DNA of 64,000 nt from Sphingobacterium griseoflavum (lineage in GTDB: Bacteria > Bacteroidota > Bacteroidia > Sphingobacteriales > Sphingobacteriaceae). This document shows positions 54,373 through 63,359 of the stretch, piece by piece. Each line of letters starts with the position of its first letter. Within the stretch, counting starts at the first letter, position 1. Position numbers and translations under genes: made by a program. The notes under the pieces are model-generated. The model searched no databases. It was not told the DNA's origin and saw only the letters and a program-made list of their open reading frames with translations. The DNA is taken from positions 1 through 64,000 of the forward strand of contig NZ_BNAF01000011.1 of assembly GCF_014653155.1 (NCBI RefSeq), in the 5' to 3' direction.

Positions 54373-54501
54373 GCAGTCTTTAAATTGTAATTATTGGAAA
54401 TGGTATAAAAATAGTAAAAAATGGGGATATTTCCGCGGTAAATTTTGCATTTCTTAAGTAAGGCGCAATTCTTTTGACGGTAGGGGGTAGGAAGGGATTA
54501 A

Positions 54502-54530
54502 AATAAAAACGCGCTGGGCGCGTTTTTATT
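54502..54530 (-). terminator. acs terminator
   Basis: AATAAAAACGCGC (54502-54514) pairs with GCGCGTTTTTATT (54518-54530). On the minus strand the T run follows. It sits directly at the acs stop and upstream of mnhA. Confidence 0.88.
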
Positions 54531-54532
54531 TT

Positions 54533-56449
54533 CTATTTGTGAATTGCGGTTGCTCCGTCGATGATGGAGTCTACCACAGAAGGATCCTGTAACGTAGAGG
54601 TGTCGCCCAGGTTTGCCGTTTCACCTTCGGCGATTTTGCGAAGTATGCGGCGCATAATTTTGCCGGAGCGTGTTTTCGGCAAGTCCGATACGAACTGGAT
54701 GATATCTGGTTTTGCGATCGCGCCGATGATACGTGTGATAGTCTGTAGGATATCTTTACGCGTGCTTTCTTCGTCGATATGATGGTTTGCAATCACATAA
54801 GCATAGATACCTTGTCCTTTTACAGGATGTGGGTAACCGACGATGGCCGATTCGACAACGTCAGCGTGCATATTGATTGCATTTTCGACTTCTGCCGTAC
54901 CAATCCGGTGCCCGGAAACATTGAGAACATCATCCACACGCCCTGTAATCCTATAATATCCTTCAGGACTGCGATAGCAGCCATCACCTGTAAAATACTT
55001 GTTCTCATAGGTTGAAAAGTAGGTCTGCTTACAGCGTTCGTGGTCGCCCCAGGTGGTGCGAAGCATGCCCGGCCACGGGAATTTTATGCATAGATTCCCC
55101 GAAACATCATTGCCCTCTATTTCTTGCCCGTTTTCATCCATTAAACAGGGCTGTACACCGGGCAGTGGTAACATGGCATAACCGGGGATGGTCGGGGATA
55201 TGCCGGCCAAAGGAGAAATCAAGATCCCTCCATTTTCCGTTTGCCACCAGGTGTCGGCTATAGGCGCTTCGCCTTTTCCCACCTTATCGTGATACCAGTG
55301 CCAAGCCTCTTCATTGATCGGTTCGCCTACAGAGCCCAGTTTTTTAAGACTGCTTAAATCTTTTCCATCAATATAATCGTCCCCGAAAGCCATCAATGAA
55401 CGGATGGCGGTGGGCGCGGTATAGAGCGTGTTCACTTTGTACTTTTCCACAATATCCCATAATCTTCCCGCATCTGGGTAGGTTGGTGTGCCTTCAAACA
55501 ATAGCGACGTAGCGCCCTGTGATAGGGGACCGTAGACAATGTAGCTATGTCCAGTGATCCAGCCGATATCTGCCGTGCAGAAATACACCTCGCCCGGTTG
55601 GTATTGAAAGACGTTAGAAAATGTGTATCCAGTATAAACCATATAACCGCCAGTCGTGTGCACGACACCTTTGGGCTTGCCCGTAGACCCCGATGTATAA
55701 AGAATGAAGAGTGGGTCTTCGGCGTCCATCTCTTCTGCTGGGCAGGGCGGGTTGCCCTGCGTTTCGACCTTTTTAATCTCGTCTTCCCACCAGACATCGC
55801 GACCTTTGATCATCGATACAGGTGTTCGCGAGCGCGTCAGTACAATGACACGTTCCACGGATTTGCATTGCATCAAGGCATCATCTACGATAGATTTAAG
55901 CTCTAATACCTTGCCGGCACGATAGCCGCCATCAGACGTGATGACCAATTTGCATGCTGCATCGCTGATGCGATCGGCGATGGACTGTGCAGAGAATCCA
56001 CCGAATACCACCGAGTGGATAGCGCCGATACGTGCACAAGCCAACACCGCAATCACCAATTCCGGAACCATGGGTAGGTAAATACAAACCCGGTCGCCTT
56101 TTCCGATATTATTGTTTTTCAGTACGTTGGCAAAAGTTTCTACCTTATCCAAGAGCTGTTTGTAACTTAATATCCGGTGTGCTTCGTTCGGATCGTTGGG
56201 CTCCCAAATGATGGCAGGCTTGTCTCCATAATTATAAATATGGCGATCTAGGCAATTTTCTGTGATATTCACGCGGCCACCTTCAAACCATTTAATGCTT
56301 GGTTCCGTAAAGTTCCAGCTCAGGACATTTGTCCATTTTCTCTTCCAAAAGAAATGTTCTGCAATTTCTCCCCAAAATGCAGCTGGATTTTCGACGCTAT
56401 GTTTATAGACGTCCTGATATTCCTCAAAACTTTTAATCTGTAGGTTCAT
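54533..56449 (-). CDS. acs: Acetyl-CoA synthetase
   Basis: Activates acetate to acetyl-CoA through acetyl-AMP. The 638-residue protein shows the AMP-forming-ligase P-loop YTSGSTGKPKGVVHTTGGYM, the acetyl-pocket TADIGWITGHSYIVYGPL, DTWWQTENGG, the FTGDGCYRSPEGYYRITGRVDDVLNVSGHRIGTAEVENAI hinge region and the C-terminal TRSGKIMRRILRKIAEG, whose lysine is the known regulatory acetylation site. The ATG at 56449 (MNLQIKSFEEYQ) is used; a TTG 15 bases upstream is open but unlikely. Confidence 0.97.
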   Translation of the reverse strand: MNLQIKSFEEYQDVYKHSVENPAAFWGEIAEHFFWKRKWTNVLSWNFTEPSIKWFEGGRVNITENCLDRHIYNYGDKPAIIWEPNDPNEAHRILSYKQLLDKVETFANVLKNNNIGKGDRVCIYLPMVPELVIAVLACARIGAIHSVVFGGFSAQSIADRISDAACKLVITSDGGYRAGKVLELKSIVDDALMQCKSVERVIVLTRSRTPVSMIKGRDVWWEDEIKKVETQGNPPCPAEEMDAEDPLFILYTSGSTGKPKGVVHTTGGYMVYTGYTFSNVFQYQPGEVYFCTADIGWITGHSYIVYGPLSQGATSLLFEGTPTYPDAGRLWDIVEKYKVNTLYTAPTAIRSLMAFGDDYIDGKDLSSLKKLGSVGEPINEEAWHWYHDKVGKGEAPIADTWWQTENGGILISPLAGISPTIPGYAMLPLPGVQPCLMDENGQEIEGNDVSGNLCIKFPWPGMLRTTWGDHERCKQTYFSTYENKYFTGDGCYRSPEGYYRITGRVDDVLNVSGHRIGTAEVENAINMHADVVESAIVGYPHPVKGQGIYAYVIANHHIDEESTRKDILQTITRIIGAIAKPDIIQFVSDLPKTRSGKIMRRILRKIAEGETANLGDTSTLQDPSVVDSIIDGATAIHK

Positions 56450-56461
56450 ATTTTTTCGGTG

Positions 56462-56493
56462 CAAAATTATGATGCATTATTCAATACGGACAA
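56462..56493 (-). promoter_or_regulatory. acs promoter
   Basis: Minus strand TTG (56491-56493), a 21-base spacer and TAATTTTG (56462-56469), followed by CAC. Matches the Bacteroidota pattern and lies 12 bases before the ATG. Confidence 0.6.
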
Positions 56494-56591
56494 TTATTTA
56501 TCAAAACATGTCCGTATCGGATATAGATAGGCTAATTTAGTTTTTTTTGCCATCATTAACAATCTTTTTGCGCGATAAATGGGAAGAGAGA

Positions 56592-57509
56592 ATGTTGCAT
56601 TTGACAAAATTACTATCTTTAAAATATATGAATGCACTACGGCATGGCTACTACTTTTTAATTTACACCAATTTGCTGATAGCCTGTGCAGCCATGGCAC
56701 AATGTGCGTTGACCTATATATTTTTTTCGGCTCCGTTCGATTATGCAATGATCGCCATTGAGGGTGCGGCAACCCTTTTGTTGTACAACTTCAGCCTCGT
56801 CCTTTCCCGTCCCAAAGATCCCAGCAAGTCGCTGTACAGAAGGACCCGTTGGGTGTTTAAAAACGAATGGGTCTTGTGGATGAACAGTTTCTTGGCGGTA
56901 TCGGTGCTCGCTTACTCCGTTTTTAAGATCCACGTCTACAGTTTGCTTTTTTTGGGCATTATTGGCTTGTTTAGTATCGCTTACTCGTTTCCTATATTGC
57001 CTTACCGTGGCAAAATAGTGGGCCTGCGCCAGCTTCCTGCCATGAAGATTTTTCATATCGCCTTGGTATGGACATTAAGTTCCGTACTGTTGCCTGCTTT
57101 TGAGCTACATCTAAATGGGGGGGCGATAGAAGCACCTAAGTTGTTCGCACTCTTTGCTTTGAAGTATGTTTTTCTCTTGATTTGTACGCTACCATTTGAT
57201 ATCCGGGACATCAGACAGGATTCGTATTACCACCTTAAAACCATCCCGAGTATAATCGGAGCCGAGCGTGCCATTACACTGTGCTACATTCTGCTCGGTT
57301 TGCATAGCGTCGCCCTACTCACGACGACCTTTCCCTGGTCAATCAAAATCGGCGTGCTTACCACAAATTTGCTGATCGGCATTGTCTTCCGTACGATTGT
57401 TTTTCGCCACAGAGAGCATTACCATAGTGCATACCTCTTGGATTTTGCATTGGTGCTGCAATTTACGCTGGTGATGTTCGCGGTCAGTCTTTTTGCAATG
57501 TGGCGATGA
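56592..57509 (+). CDS. Divergent UbiA-family integral membrane protein
   Basis: About 305 residues with eight or nine membrane helices. TLPFDIRDIRQDSYYHLKTIPSIIGAERA near residue 200 is the second aspartate-rich motif and following helix of UbiA prenyltransferases. In the place of the first motif (NDxxDxxxD) it has LLLYNFSLVLSRPKDPSKS, without the aspartates. It may therefore have lost or altered prenyl transfer. The start is uncertain: ATG 56592 is the first ATG and has an upstream purine stretch; ATG 56628 (MNALRHGYYF) is also plausible. Its end overlaps the convergent dehydrogenase gene by 26 bases. Confidence 0.72.
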   Translation: MLHLTKLLSLKYMNALRHGYYFLIYTNLLIACAAMAQCALTYIFFSAPFDYAMIAIEGAATLLLYNFSLVLSRPKDPSKSLYRRTRWVFKNEWVLWMNSFLAVSVLAYSVFKIHVYSLLFLGIIGLFSIAYSFPILPYRGKIVGLRQLPAMKIFHIALVWTLSSVLLPAFELHLNGGAIEAPKLFALFALKYVFLLICTLPFDIRDIRQDSYYHLKTIPSIIGAERAITLCYILLGLHSVALLTTTFPWSIKIGVLTTNLLIGIVFRTIVFRHREHYHSAYLLDFALVLQFTLVMFAVSLFAMWR

Positions 57510-58419
57510 TTTTATCCGCGAGTATTGCCGATAATTTATAGTAGCTTTCGAAGGTCCAGCCAGCAACATGTGGACTTAACAGCACGTTATCCCTACTGCA
57601 TAGATCGTTGTACCAATCCTGTTGGCCTAACATAGGGAATTTTTCTACCGGTAGAACATCAAATGCGGCTCCTAAAATCCTTCTCTCATCCAAATAATGG
57701 AGTACCGCGGGGATGTCTACGATACCACCACGGGCGCCCATTAAGAAGAATATGGGTTTGCGAAAGTGGAAAAGGTATTCCTTATCGACCATTCCTGTCG
57801 TTTCTCGAGTCAAGGGAATATGAAAGCTCAAGATATCGGCCTGTTTGACTACCTCTTCCATAGAAACTTCACGCACATATGGATCGGAAAAACCGGTTTT
57901 ATACTTGTCGTAAGCGATGACTTGCACCTCAAAGCCCGAGAGTTTGCGTGCCATAGCTTGTCCGTTGTGGCCATAGCCAATCAGTGCGACTGTACGTCCC
58001 TTAAGCTCGTAACCGCGATTTTCCTCCCTACGCCATTTGCCCGCGCTGATTTCGCGGTGCCCACGGTTCAAGTTGTTCATTAAACTGAGCAACATACCGA
58101 TCATGTGCTCGCCAACGGCATCTCTATTTCCTTCATTGGCTGGTATTAACTGTATGCTTTTGCGGTGGGCATAGGCTTCGTCAATATTGTCCATACCGGC
58201 GCCGGCTCTTGCAATGAAACGCAATCGAGAAGCTTTGTCGATAAAGTCTTCGTCTACTTGAAACTTCGAGCGTATAATCAAACCCGTATAATCCGCGATA
58301 ATAGATGCAGCTTGTGATTTGTTCAATGCCGGTTGATAGTCAAAAGCAATTTTTGCAAGGCGTAGCTTTTCCAACAATACTTCATGTACATCATCAACAA
58401 TTAAGATAGCGTCTCCCAT
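57484..58419 (-). CDS. D-isomer specific 2-hydroxyacid dehydrogenase
   Basis: NAD-dependent oxidoreductase of the SerA/D-lactate dehydrogenase group. The 311-residue protein has the cofactor loop GYGHNG at 148-153 and the catalytic set R230 (GARGGIVD), E259 (DVLPVEK) and H284 (SPHVAGW). IARAGAGMDNID binds substrate. There is no ACT or other regulatory domain, and it is shorter than E. coli SerA (410). It could be a phosphoglycerate dehydrogenase or a dehydrogenase for another hydroxy acid; no serC or serB neighbour helps. The FAD monooxygenase gene ends two bases before... its start, so the two are likely co-transcribed. Confidence 0.87.
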   Translation of the reverse strand: MGDAILIVDDVHEVLLEKLRLAKIAFDYQPALNKSQAASIIADYTGLIIRSKFQVDEDFIDKASRLRFIARAGAGMDNIDEAYAHRKSIQLIPANEGNRDAVGEHMIGMLLSLMNNLNRGHREISAGKWRREENRGYELKGRTVALIGYGHNGQAMARKLSGFEVQVIAYDKYKTGFSDPYVREVSMEEVVKQADILSFHIPLTRETTGMVDKEYLFHFRKPIFFLMGARGGIVDIPAVLHYLDERRILGAAFDVLPVEKFPMLGQQDWYNDLCSRDNVLLSPHVAGWTFESYYKLSAILADKIIATLQKD

Positions 58420-58421
58420 TA

Positions 58422-59579
58422 TTATTTATTAATAGCCATAAAATCTTCGTTTAATAGTTTGCGCAATTGGAGCTGCTTGAGTTTTTCCGGTAGGATCCGC
58501 ATCAGCGCATTGCGAGCAGCGATGAGGAAAGGGTTTTCCCATTGCGCAACTTGTCCGATCTGCCAAGAAGTACGGGTGATATAGCGTGTGCGCGCTAGTC
58601 GGCGTTGGTTGAAGTGTTGAAATGCGGCAGTGGGTATGGTATTCTGCTTAAGCTCATCCACTAACACGGCAACATCTTCTATAGCTTGGCACGCTCCCTG
58701 CCCTAAATTAGGTGTGGTGGCATGTCCCGCATCGCCAATAAATAAAATTCTGCCGTAATTGAGCTGTGCTAACGGCTTTATATCGACAATGTCGTTCCAC
58801 AAGAGCTCCGCATCTGAAGTTTGTGTCAATATTTGTCGGATCGTCTCATGGTAGCCCGAGAAATGCGTCAGGAGATCTTTCACTTGAAAATTTCTAAAGA
58901 TGGGGTTGTCCGCTACCGAATTGATGCAGGCATACCAATAGAGCTTATTGCCCACAAGTGGCGTCATGCCGAAACGCCCTTTTGCTCCCCATGTTTCCGA
59001 CCCATGTTGAAGCTGTAGACTGCTGTTGTCGATAATGGCACGCCAACAGGTGTAACCCGCATAGCGAGGTACGGCATTCGGGAGCAATTGCTGTCGAAGA
59101 CGGGATTTTACTCCATCGGCCACAATCAAAGCGTCAGCTTCCACCGAGCTGCCATCATCGAAATGTATGCGAACCCTTTCACCATCCTGACGGGCATGGA
59201 CGGCTTCCCTGCCCAAGATTACCGTATCTGCGGGAAGTTTGTTCAGTAAAAATGTATGGAGATCTCCGCGATGAACGGCGAAATTTTTCTGCTGTAGGTT
59301 TTGGGTAATACTATCCGTATCGGGTGCGGCCAATATACCGCCATATTGATCCAGAATATTATAGGAATCTAGGAAATGGCCGATCTGCTCGACGCCCGCA
59401 CGCAGACCAAGGTAGTCGAACGCTTGCATGGCGTTTGCTGCAAGACCAAAGCCGGCACCGATTCCGCGCAGTATCGGTGCACGTTCGTAGACGATAGCGT
59501 TTATGCCGATGCTTCGAAGACCAATTGCTGCCGTCAGTCCGGCAACACCACCGCCAATAATAGCAAATTCCGTCTTCAT
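58422..59579 (-). CDS. FAD-dependent monooxygenase
   Basis: Aromatic-hydroxylase-type flavoprotein of 385 residues. The N-terminal FAD-binding motif is IIGGGVAGLTAAIGLRSIG (7-25). The DG motif is VADGVKSRLR (near 155), and the second FAD motif is FIGDAGHATTPNLGQGACQAIEDV (near 282). Overall it resembles the HpxO urate hydroxylase and zeaxanthin-epoxidase-like group. The substrate is not evident. It lies between rsmA (eight bases upstream) and the hydroxyacid dehydrogenase (two bases downstream), probably in one minus-strand operon. Confidence 0.9.
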   Translation of the reverse strand: MKTEFAIIGGGVAGLTAAIGLRSIGINAIVYERAPILRGIGAGFGLAANAMQAFDYLGLRAGVEQIGHFLDSYNILDQYGGILAAPDTDSITQNLQQKNFAVHRGDLHTFLLNKLPADTVILGREAVHARQDGERVRIHFDDGSSVEADALIVADGVKSRLRQQLLPNAVPRYAGYTCWRAIIDNSSLQLQHGSETWGAKGRFGMTPLVGNKLYWYACINSVADNPIFRNFQVKDLLTHFSGYHETIRQILTQTSDAELLWNDIVDIKPLAQLNYGRILFIGDAGHATTPNLGQGACQAIEDVAVLVDELKQNTIPTAAFQHFNQRRLARTRYITRTSWQIGQVAQWENPFLIAARNALMRILPEKLKQLQLRKLLNEDFMAINK

Positions 59580-59587
59580 AAAATCGT

Positions 59588-60367
59588 TTAGAGCGCTCCG
59601 CTTATTTCCCTAGTCAAGATTTCAAAATCTTTTACCGACAGGCGTTCTGCACGCAAGTCATACAAGGGGTTTTCGCTCATACGCTCTTTTGGAATGACGG
59701 CTGATAAGGAGTTGCGTAAAGTTTTTCGACGTTGGTTAAAGGATGCCTTGACCACGCGCCAGAATAATTTTTCGTCGCAATCCAGTGCTACCCGTTCATT
59801 TCGAGTCATTTTCATCACGCCGGATAGTACTTTGGGTGGTGGATTGAACGCACCGGCCTTTACGGTAAAGAGGTACTCGACATCATAGTAGGCCTGAAGG
59901 AAAACACTCAGAATACCGTACTCTTTGCTGCCGGGCTTTGCCACGCAACGTTCGGCAACTTCTTTTTGAAACATACCGGTCATCTGTATGACCCTATGGC
60001 GCTCATCTAAAATTTTAAAAAGTATTTGTGAAGAAATGTTGTACGGGAAGTTTCCGATAATGGCCATTGTCGAACCGAAATATCTATCGAAATCTAACGC
60101 TAGAAAATCCCCATGGATCAGCCGCTGTTCCAGTTGCGGATATTTCTCCGCTAGATAGGCGACAGATTCATCATCTACGTCGATCATCCAGGTTTCGTAA
60201 GCTGCTTTCTCTAATAAAAAATCAGACAAAACGCCCATTCCCGGTCCGACCTCCAGTACCTGTGTGAATCCAAGTGAGGGATCCAAGGCCTCTACGATCT
60301 TCTGTGCGGCATTTTTATCGTTGAGAAAATGTTGTCCAAGATGTTTTTTTGCGCGTACTGTACTCAT
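59588..60367 (-). CDS. rsmA: 16S rRNA (adenine1518-N6/adenine1519-N6)-dimethyltransferase
   Basis: Methylates two adjacent adenines in the 3' hairpin of 16S rRNA during ribosome assembly. The 259-residue protein has KKHLGQHFLND at the start, the SAM loop VLEVGPGMGVLSDFLLE (37-53), the catalytic NFPYNIS (106-112) in place of the more usual NLPYNIS, and the C-terminal helical domain with FNQRRKTLRNSL. First gene of a likely operon with the monooxygenase and hydroxyacid dehydrogenase. Confidence 0.97.
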   Translation of the reverse strand: MSTVRAKKHLGQHFLNDKNAAQKIVEALDPSLGFTQVLEVGPGMGVLSDFLLEKAAYETWMIDVDDESVAYLAEKYPQLEQRLIHGDFLALDFDRYFGSTMAIIGNFPYNISSQILFKILDERHRVIQMTGMFQKEVAERCVAKPGSKEYGILSVFLQAYYDVEYLFTVKAGAFNPPPKVLSGVMKMTRNERVALDCDEKLFWRVVKASFNQRRKTLRNSLSAVIPKERMSENPLYDLRAERLSVKDFEILTREISGAL

Positions 60368-60381
60368 ATCGGTGATTTACG

Positions 60382-60389
60382 CAAAGATA
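60382..60389 (-). promoter_or_regulatory. rsmA promoter (-7 element)
   Basis: Minus strand TATCTTTG, 14 bases before the rsmA ATG, giving a leader of about 10 bases. No exact -33 match. Confidence 0.5.
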
Positions 60390-60636
60390 AGCATCTTCGG
60401 CTTGCCACCGACTAAAAATCCATTTTATTCTACTCCTTGTTGTGCTCGTCGACCATCCGAGTTCTACAAATCTATGTAGGATACAGTAAAAGATGAAAAG
60501 GAGACAACGAAAATACTTAAAAATGGGGCAAGCGAATGACCGCAAGATACTCCTTATCTGTTTTGTAAGCACCCGGATAAAACATAAAACGTGAGATTAC
60601 CTGCTTTTCACGCTAAGATTTGACATTATTTTTCGT

Positions 60637-60644
60637 TATTTTTG
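60637..60644 (+). promoter_or_regulatory. pdxA promoter (-7 element)
   Basis: TATTTTTG matches TAnnTTTG, 20 bases before the pdxA ATG. A TTTG at 60619-60622 is somewhat close (14-base spacer). The rest of the 60368-60664 gap shows no convincing gene. Confidence 0.5.
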
Positions 60645-60664
60645 AAGGATTAAAGTGAACAGTT

Positions 60665-61720
60665 ATGCTTGAAAAATTAAAAATTGGTATTACCATCGGC
60701 GATGTCAACGGAGTTGGTTTGGAAGTGATTATTAAGTCGTTGATGGACAATCGCGTTTTGGAATATTTTACGCCAATTGTTTACGGTAATACGAAAGTGG
60801 CTTCATTTCATCGGAAGGCTATTGGCATACAGGATTTCAGCTTTAATGTGATTCATAGTGCTGATCAAGCGAACCCTAAGCGCGCCAATATGATCAATTG
60901 CTGGCAAGAAGATGTAAAGATCACGCTCGGTGAACAAAATGAAGTGGGGGGCAAATACGCTTTTCTATCCTTGGATAAAGCCGTAGAAGATCTTCGTGCC
61001 GGTACCATTGACGCCTTAATTACCGCCCCGATCAATAAACATAATATCCAGCAGGAAGGCTTCAACTTTCCCGGACATACAGAATTTTTGCAGTCGAAAA
61101 TGGACGCGAGCGACGTGCTTATGTTTATGATTGCAGACGAGCTGCGTATCGGCGTCGTGACAGGGCATATTCCTGTTAAAGATATCGCGGCATCCATCAG
61201 TGTAGAAGCTATCGTACAAAAGCTGAAGATGATGAACGATAGTTTACGTAAAGATTTTTGGATTCAAAAGCCGAAGATTGCTGTGCTTGGTTTAAATCCC
61301 CATGCCGGCGATAACGGTCTGATCGGAACTGAAGATGACGAAATTATCAAACCTGCCATACAGCAGGCAAAGGAAGAAGGGGTGTTTTGTTTCGGTCCTT
61401 ATCCTGCAGATGGTTTTTTTGCGGGCGATGCTTTTACCAAGTTTGATGGGGTCTTGGCTATGTATCACGACCAAGGACTTATACCTTTCAAGCATATTGC
61501 CTCGCGCAAAGGAATTAATTTTACAGCGGGCCTGCCGATCGTGCGCACCTCTCCGGACCACGGAACGGGCTATGATATTGCCGGTAAGAATATGGCCTCT
61601 CATGAGTCATTCCTCGAAGCTATTTTCGCCGCTGTGCATATCGTCGAACGTCGGCGTGAGCAAGCGATTCTTGCCGCAAATCCGCTAGCCTTCCGTCGTC
61701 TATCTAAAGATCGCGATTAA
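60665..61720 (+). CDS. pdxA: 4-hydroxythreonine-4-phosphate dehydrogenase
   Basis: Oxidises 4-phosphohydroxy-threonine on the route to pyridoxal phosphate. The 351-residue product has KIGITIGDVNGVGLEVIIK at the start, ITAPINKHNIQQEGFNFPGHTEFL (metal-binding His), LGLNPHAGDNGLIGTED, MYHDQGLIPFKH and TSPDHGTGYDIAGK, all hallmarks of PdxA. It is the usual length for Bacteroidota. PdxJ, its partner, is not in the window. The gene stands alone, with its own predicted -7 element. Confidence 0.97.
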   Translation: MLEKLKIGITIGDVNGVGLEVIIKSLMDNRVLEYFTPIVYGNTKVASFHRKAIGIQDFSFNVIHSADQANPKRANMINCWQEDVKITLGEQNEVGGKYAFLSLDKAVEDLRAGTIDALITAPINKHNIQQEGFNFPGHTEFLQSKMDASDVLMFMIADELRIGVVTGHIPVKDIAASISVEAIVQKLKMMNDSLRKDFWIQKPKIAVLGLNPHAGDNGLIGTEDDEIIKPAIQQAKEEGVFCFGPYPADGFFAGDAFTKFDGVLAMYHDQGLIPFKHIASRKGINFTAGLPIVRTSPDHGTGYDIAGKNMASHESFLEAIFAAVHIVERRREQAILAANPLAFRRLSKDRD

Positions 61721-61789
61721 ACTAGACATCTTGCCATCGTATTTGCTGGTGCTGGATAAATATGCGCTCTATCATGGCGATAGAAAGAT

Positions 61790-61806
61790 GATCCGCTATG
61801 CGGTTC
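61790..61806 (+). terminator. Weak candidate pdxA terminator
   Basis: CCGC (61793-61796) pairs with GCGG (61800-61803), with GA/TC added across one mismatch, followed by TTATTTTAT. A short stem, so low confidence. Confidence 0.35.
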
Positions 61807-61872
61807 TTATTTTATCCGCCTCTTTTATTAAATAATCATTATTTTTGACCATTGATAGGCTTAGGCCTAGAA

Positions 61873-63300
61873 ATGATTGCTATGCGAGAAAATTTACAAC
61901 ACCCTATATTTCAGATAATCAGAGATTTAGCGGATAGGGAGCAGGTGGACTGTTATGTTATTGGTGGCTATGTTCGTGATCGTATTATGGGCAGGCCGTT
62001 TAAAAATGACGTGGATGTTGTGGTTGTTGGAAGCGGTATAGATTTCGCAAGTAAGCTCGGCGAGCAGTTACATACCAAAGTAGCCGTTTACAAGAATTTC
62101 GGCACTGCTATGCTGGTACACGACAACATCAATATTGAGTTTGTGGGGGCCCGGAAAGAATCTTACCGATCAAACTCCCGTAACCCTTCTGTGGAAGATG
62201 GCACATTGGAAGACGATCAGCATAGACGCGATTTTACCATCAATGCGATGGCTTATGGATTGAATGCACAAAATTTCGGGCAGTTGCTGGATCCCTTCCA
62301 TGGTCGTCAAGACATCGAACTGCGAACTATCCGTACACCGCTGGATCCAGATATTACGTTTTCAGACGATCCATTGCGCATGATGCGGGCCGTCCGTTTT
62401 GCCTCACAATTGGGTTTCAAGATTGATGCACTCGCACTCGCATCGATGGTATCCAAGGCCGAGCGTATACAGATTATATCGAAAGAACGTATAATCGAAG
62501 AGTTGAATAAAATTGTTCTTTCCCCGAAGCCATCCGTTGGTTTTCGATATCTTTTCGATACGGGTCTATTGAAGTTGATCTTCCCCGCGATGCAAGACCT
62601 CCACGGGGTGGACGTCATCGACGGACGGGGGCATAAGGACAACTTTTACCATACCCTTGAAGTGTTGGATAACATCGCGGAATACAGTTCCGATCTGTGG
62701 TTACGTTGGGCTGCTATCATGCATGATATTGCAAAGCCGGCCACCAAAAGGTTTGATAAGCGAGCGGGATGGACCTTTCACGGACACGAGGATCGTGGTG
62801 CCAAAATGGTGCCTAAGCTTTTTGCAGAATTAAAGCTGCCGTTAAATGATAAGATGAAGTTCGTGCAAAAATTGGTACAGCTGCACCTTCGTCCGATTGT
62901 CTTGGCACAGGATATCGTTACTGATTCTGCTGTCCGCAGGCTCCTCTTTGATGCGGGGAACGATATCGATGCCCTGATGGCTTTGTGCCATGCGGATGTG
63001 ACGACCAAAAACGCGTACAAGAAAAGGAAATATCGAGACAACTTTGAATTGGTCAAACAAAAGTTGCGCGATGTGGAAGAACGTGATCAGATCCGAAACT
63101 GGCAACCACCGGTGACAGGCGAGGACATTATGGAGCTGTTCGATTTGAAGCCCGGCCGCATCATTGGTAAGATCAAAAACGCGATGCGAGAGGCTATTCT
63201 AGAGGGAGATGTTGCCAATACGCGGGAGAGTGCCCTGAAGTTTGTCCTTCAGCAAGGTGAAAGTTTGGGACTCGTCCGTAAGAACACCGCGAAGCTTTAA
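61873..63300 (+). CDS. CCA-adding tRNA nucleotidyltransferase with HD domain
   Basis: Adds or repairs the 3' CCA of tRNAs. The need is plain here because the three initiator tRNA genes in this window do not encode CCA. The protein (about 475 residues) starts with the nucleotidyltransferase head: GGYVRD at 31-36, catalytic aspartates 46 and 48 in KNDVDVVVVG, RRDFTINAMAY and DPLRMMRAVRFASQLGF. An HD domain follows with GHKDNFYHTLEVLDNI and WAAIMHDIAKP, as in Bacteroidota members of the family. ATG 61873 is used; ATG 61882 (MRENLQHPIF) fits homologues equally well, and a TTG at 61852 is open. Confidence 0.94.
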   Translation: MIAMRENLQHPIFQIIRDLADREQVDCYVIGGYVRDRIMGRPFKNDVDVVVVGSGIDFASKLGEQLHTKVAVYKNFGTAMLVHDNINIEFVGARKESYRSNSRNPSVEDGTLEDDQHRRDFTINAMAYGLNAQNFGQLLDPFHGRQDIELRTIRTPLDPDITFSDDPLRMMRAVRFASQLGFKIDALALASMVSKAERIQIISKERIIEELNKIVLSPKPSVGFRYLFDTGLLKLIFPAMQDLHGVDVIDGRGHKDNFYHTLEVLDNIAEYSSDLWLRWAAIMHDIAKPATKRFDKRAGWTFHGHEDRGAKMVPKLFAELKLPLNDKMKFVQKLVQLHLRPIVLAQDIVTDSAVRRLLFDAGNDIDALMALCHADVTTKNAYKKRKYRDNFELVKQKLRDVEERDQIRNWQPPVTGEDIMELFDLKPGRIIGKIKNAMREAILEGDVANTRESALKFVLQQGESLGLVRKNTAKL

Positions 63301-63359
63301 TTTTTTAAAATTTATTGTATTTTTATCCTTCGGTAAAAAACTAAACGATACAACAAAGA

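Noticed and set aside
60464-60479. CTAC...GTAG inverted repeat similar to the peroxiredoxin operator
   Set aside because: Arms are only four bases and the centre is eight instead of seven; not at a promoter position for rsmA or pdxA.
60492-60593. 33-residue basic ORF in the rsmA-pdxA gap
   Set aside because: No promoter directly ahead, no start context and no recognisable features; such short ORFs are expected by chance.
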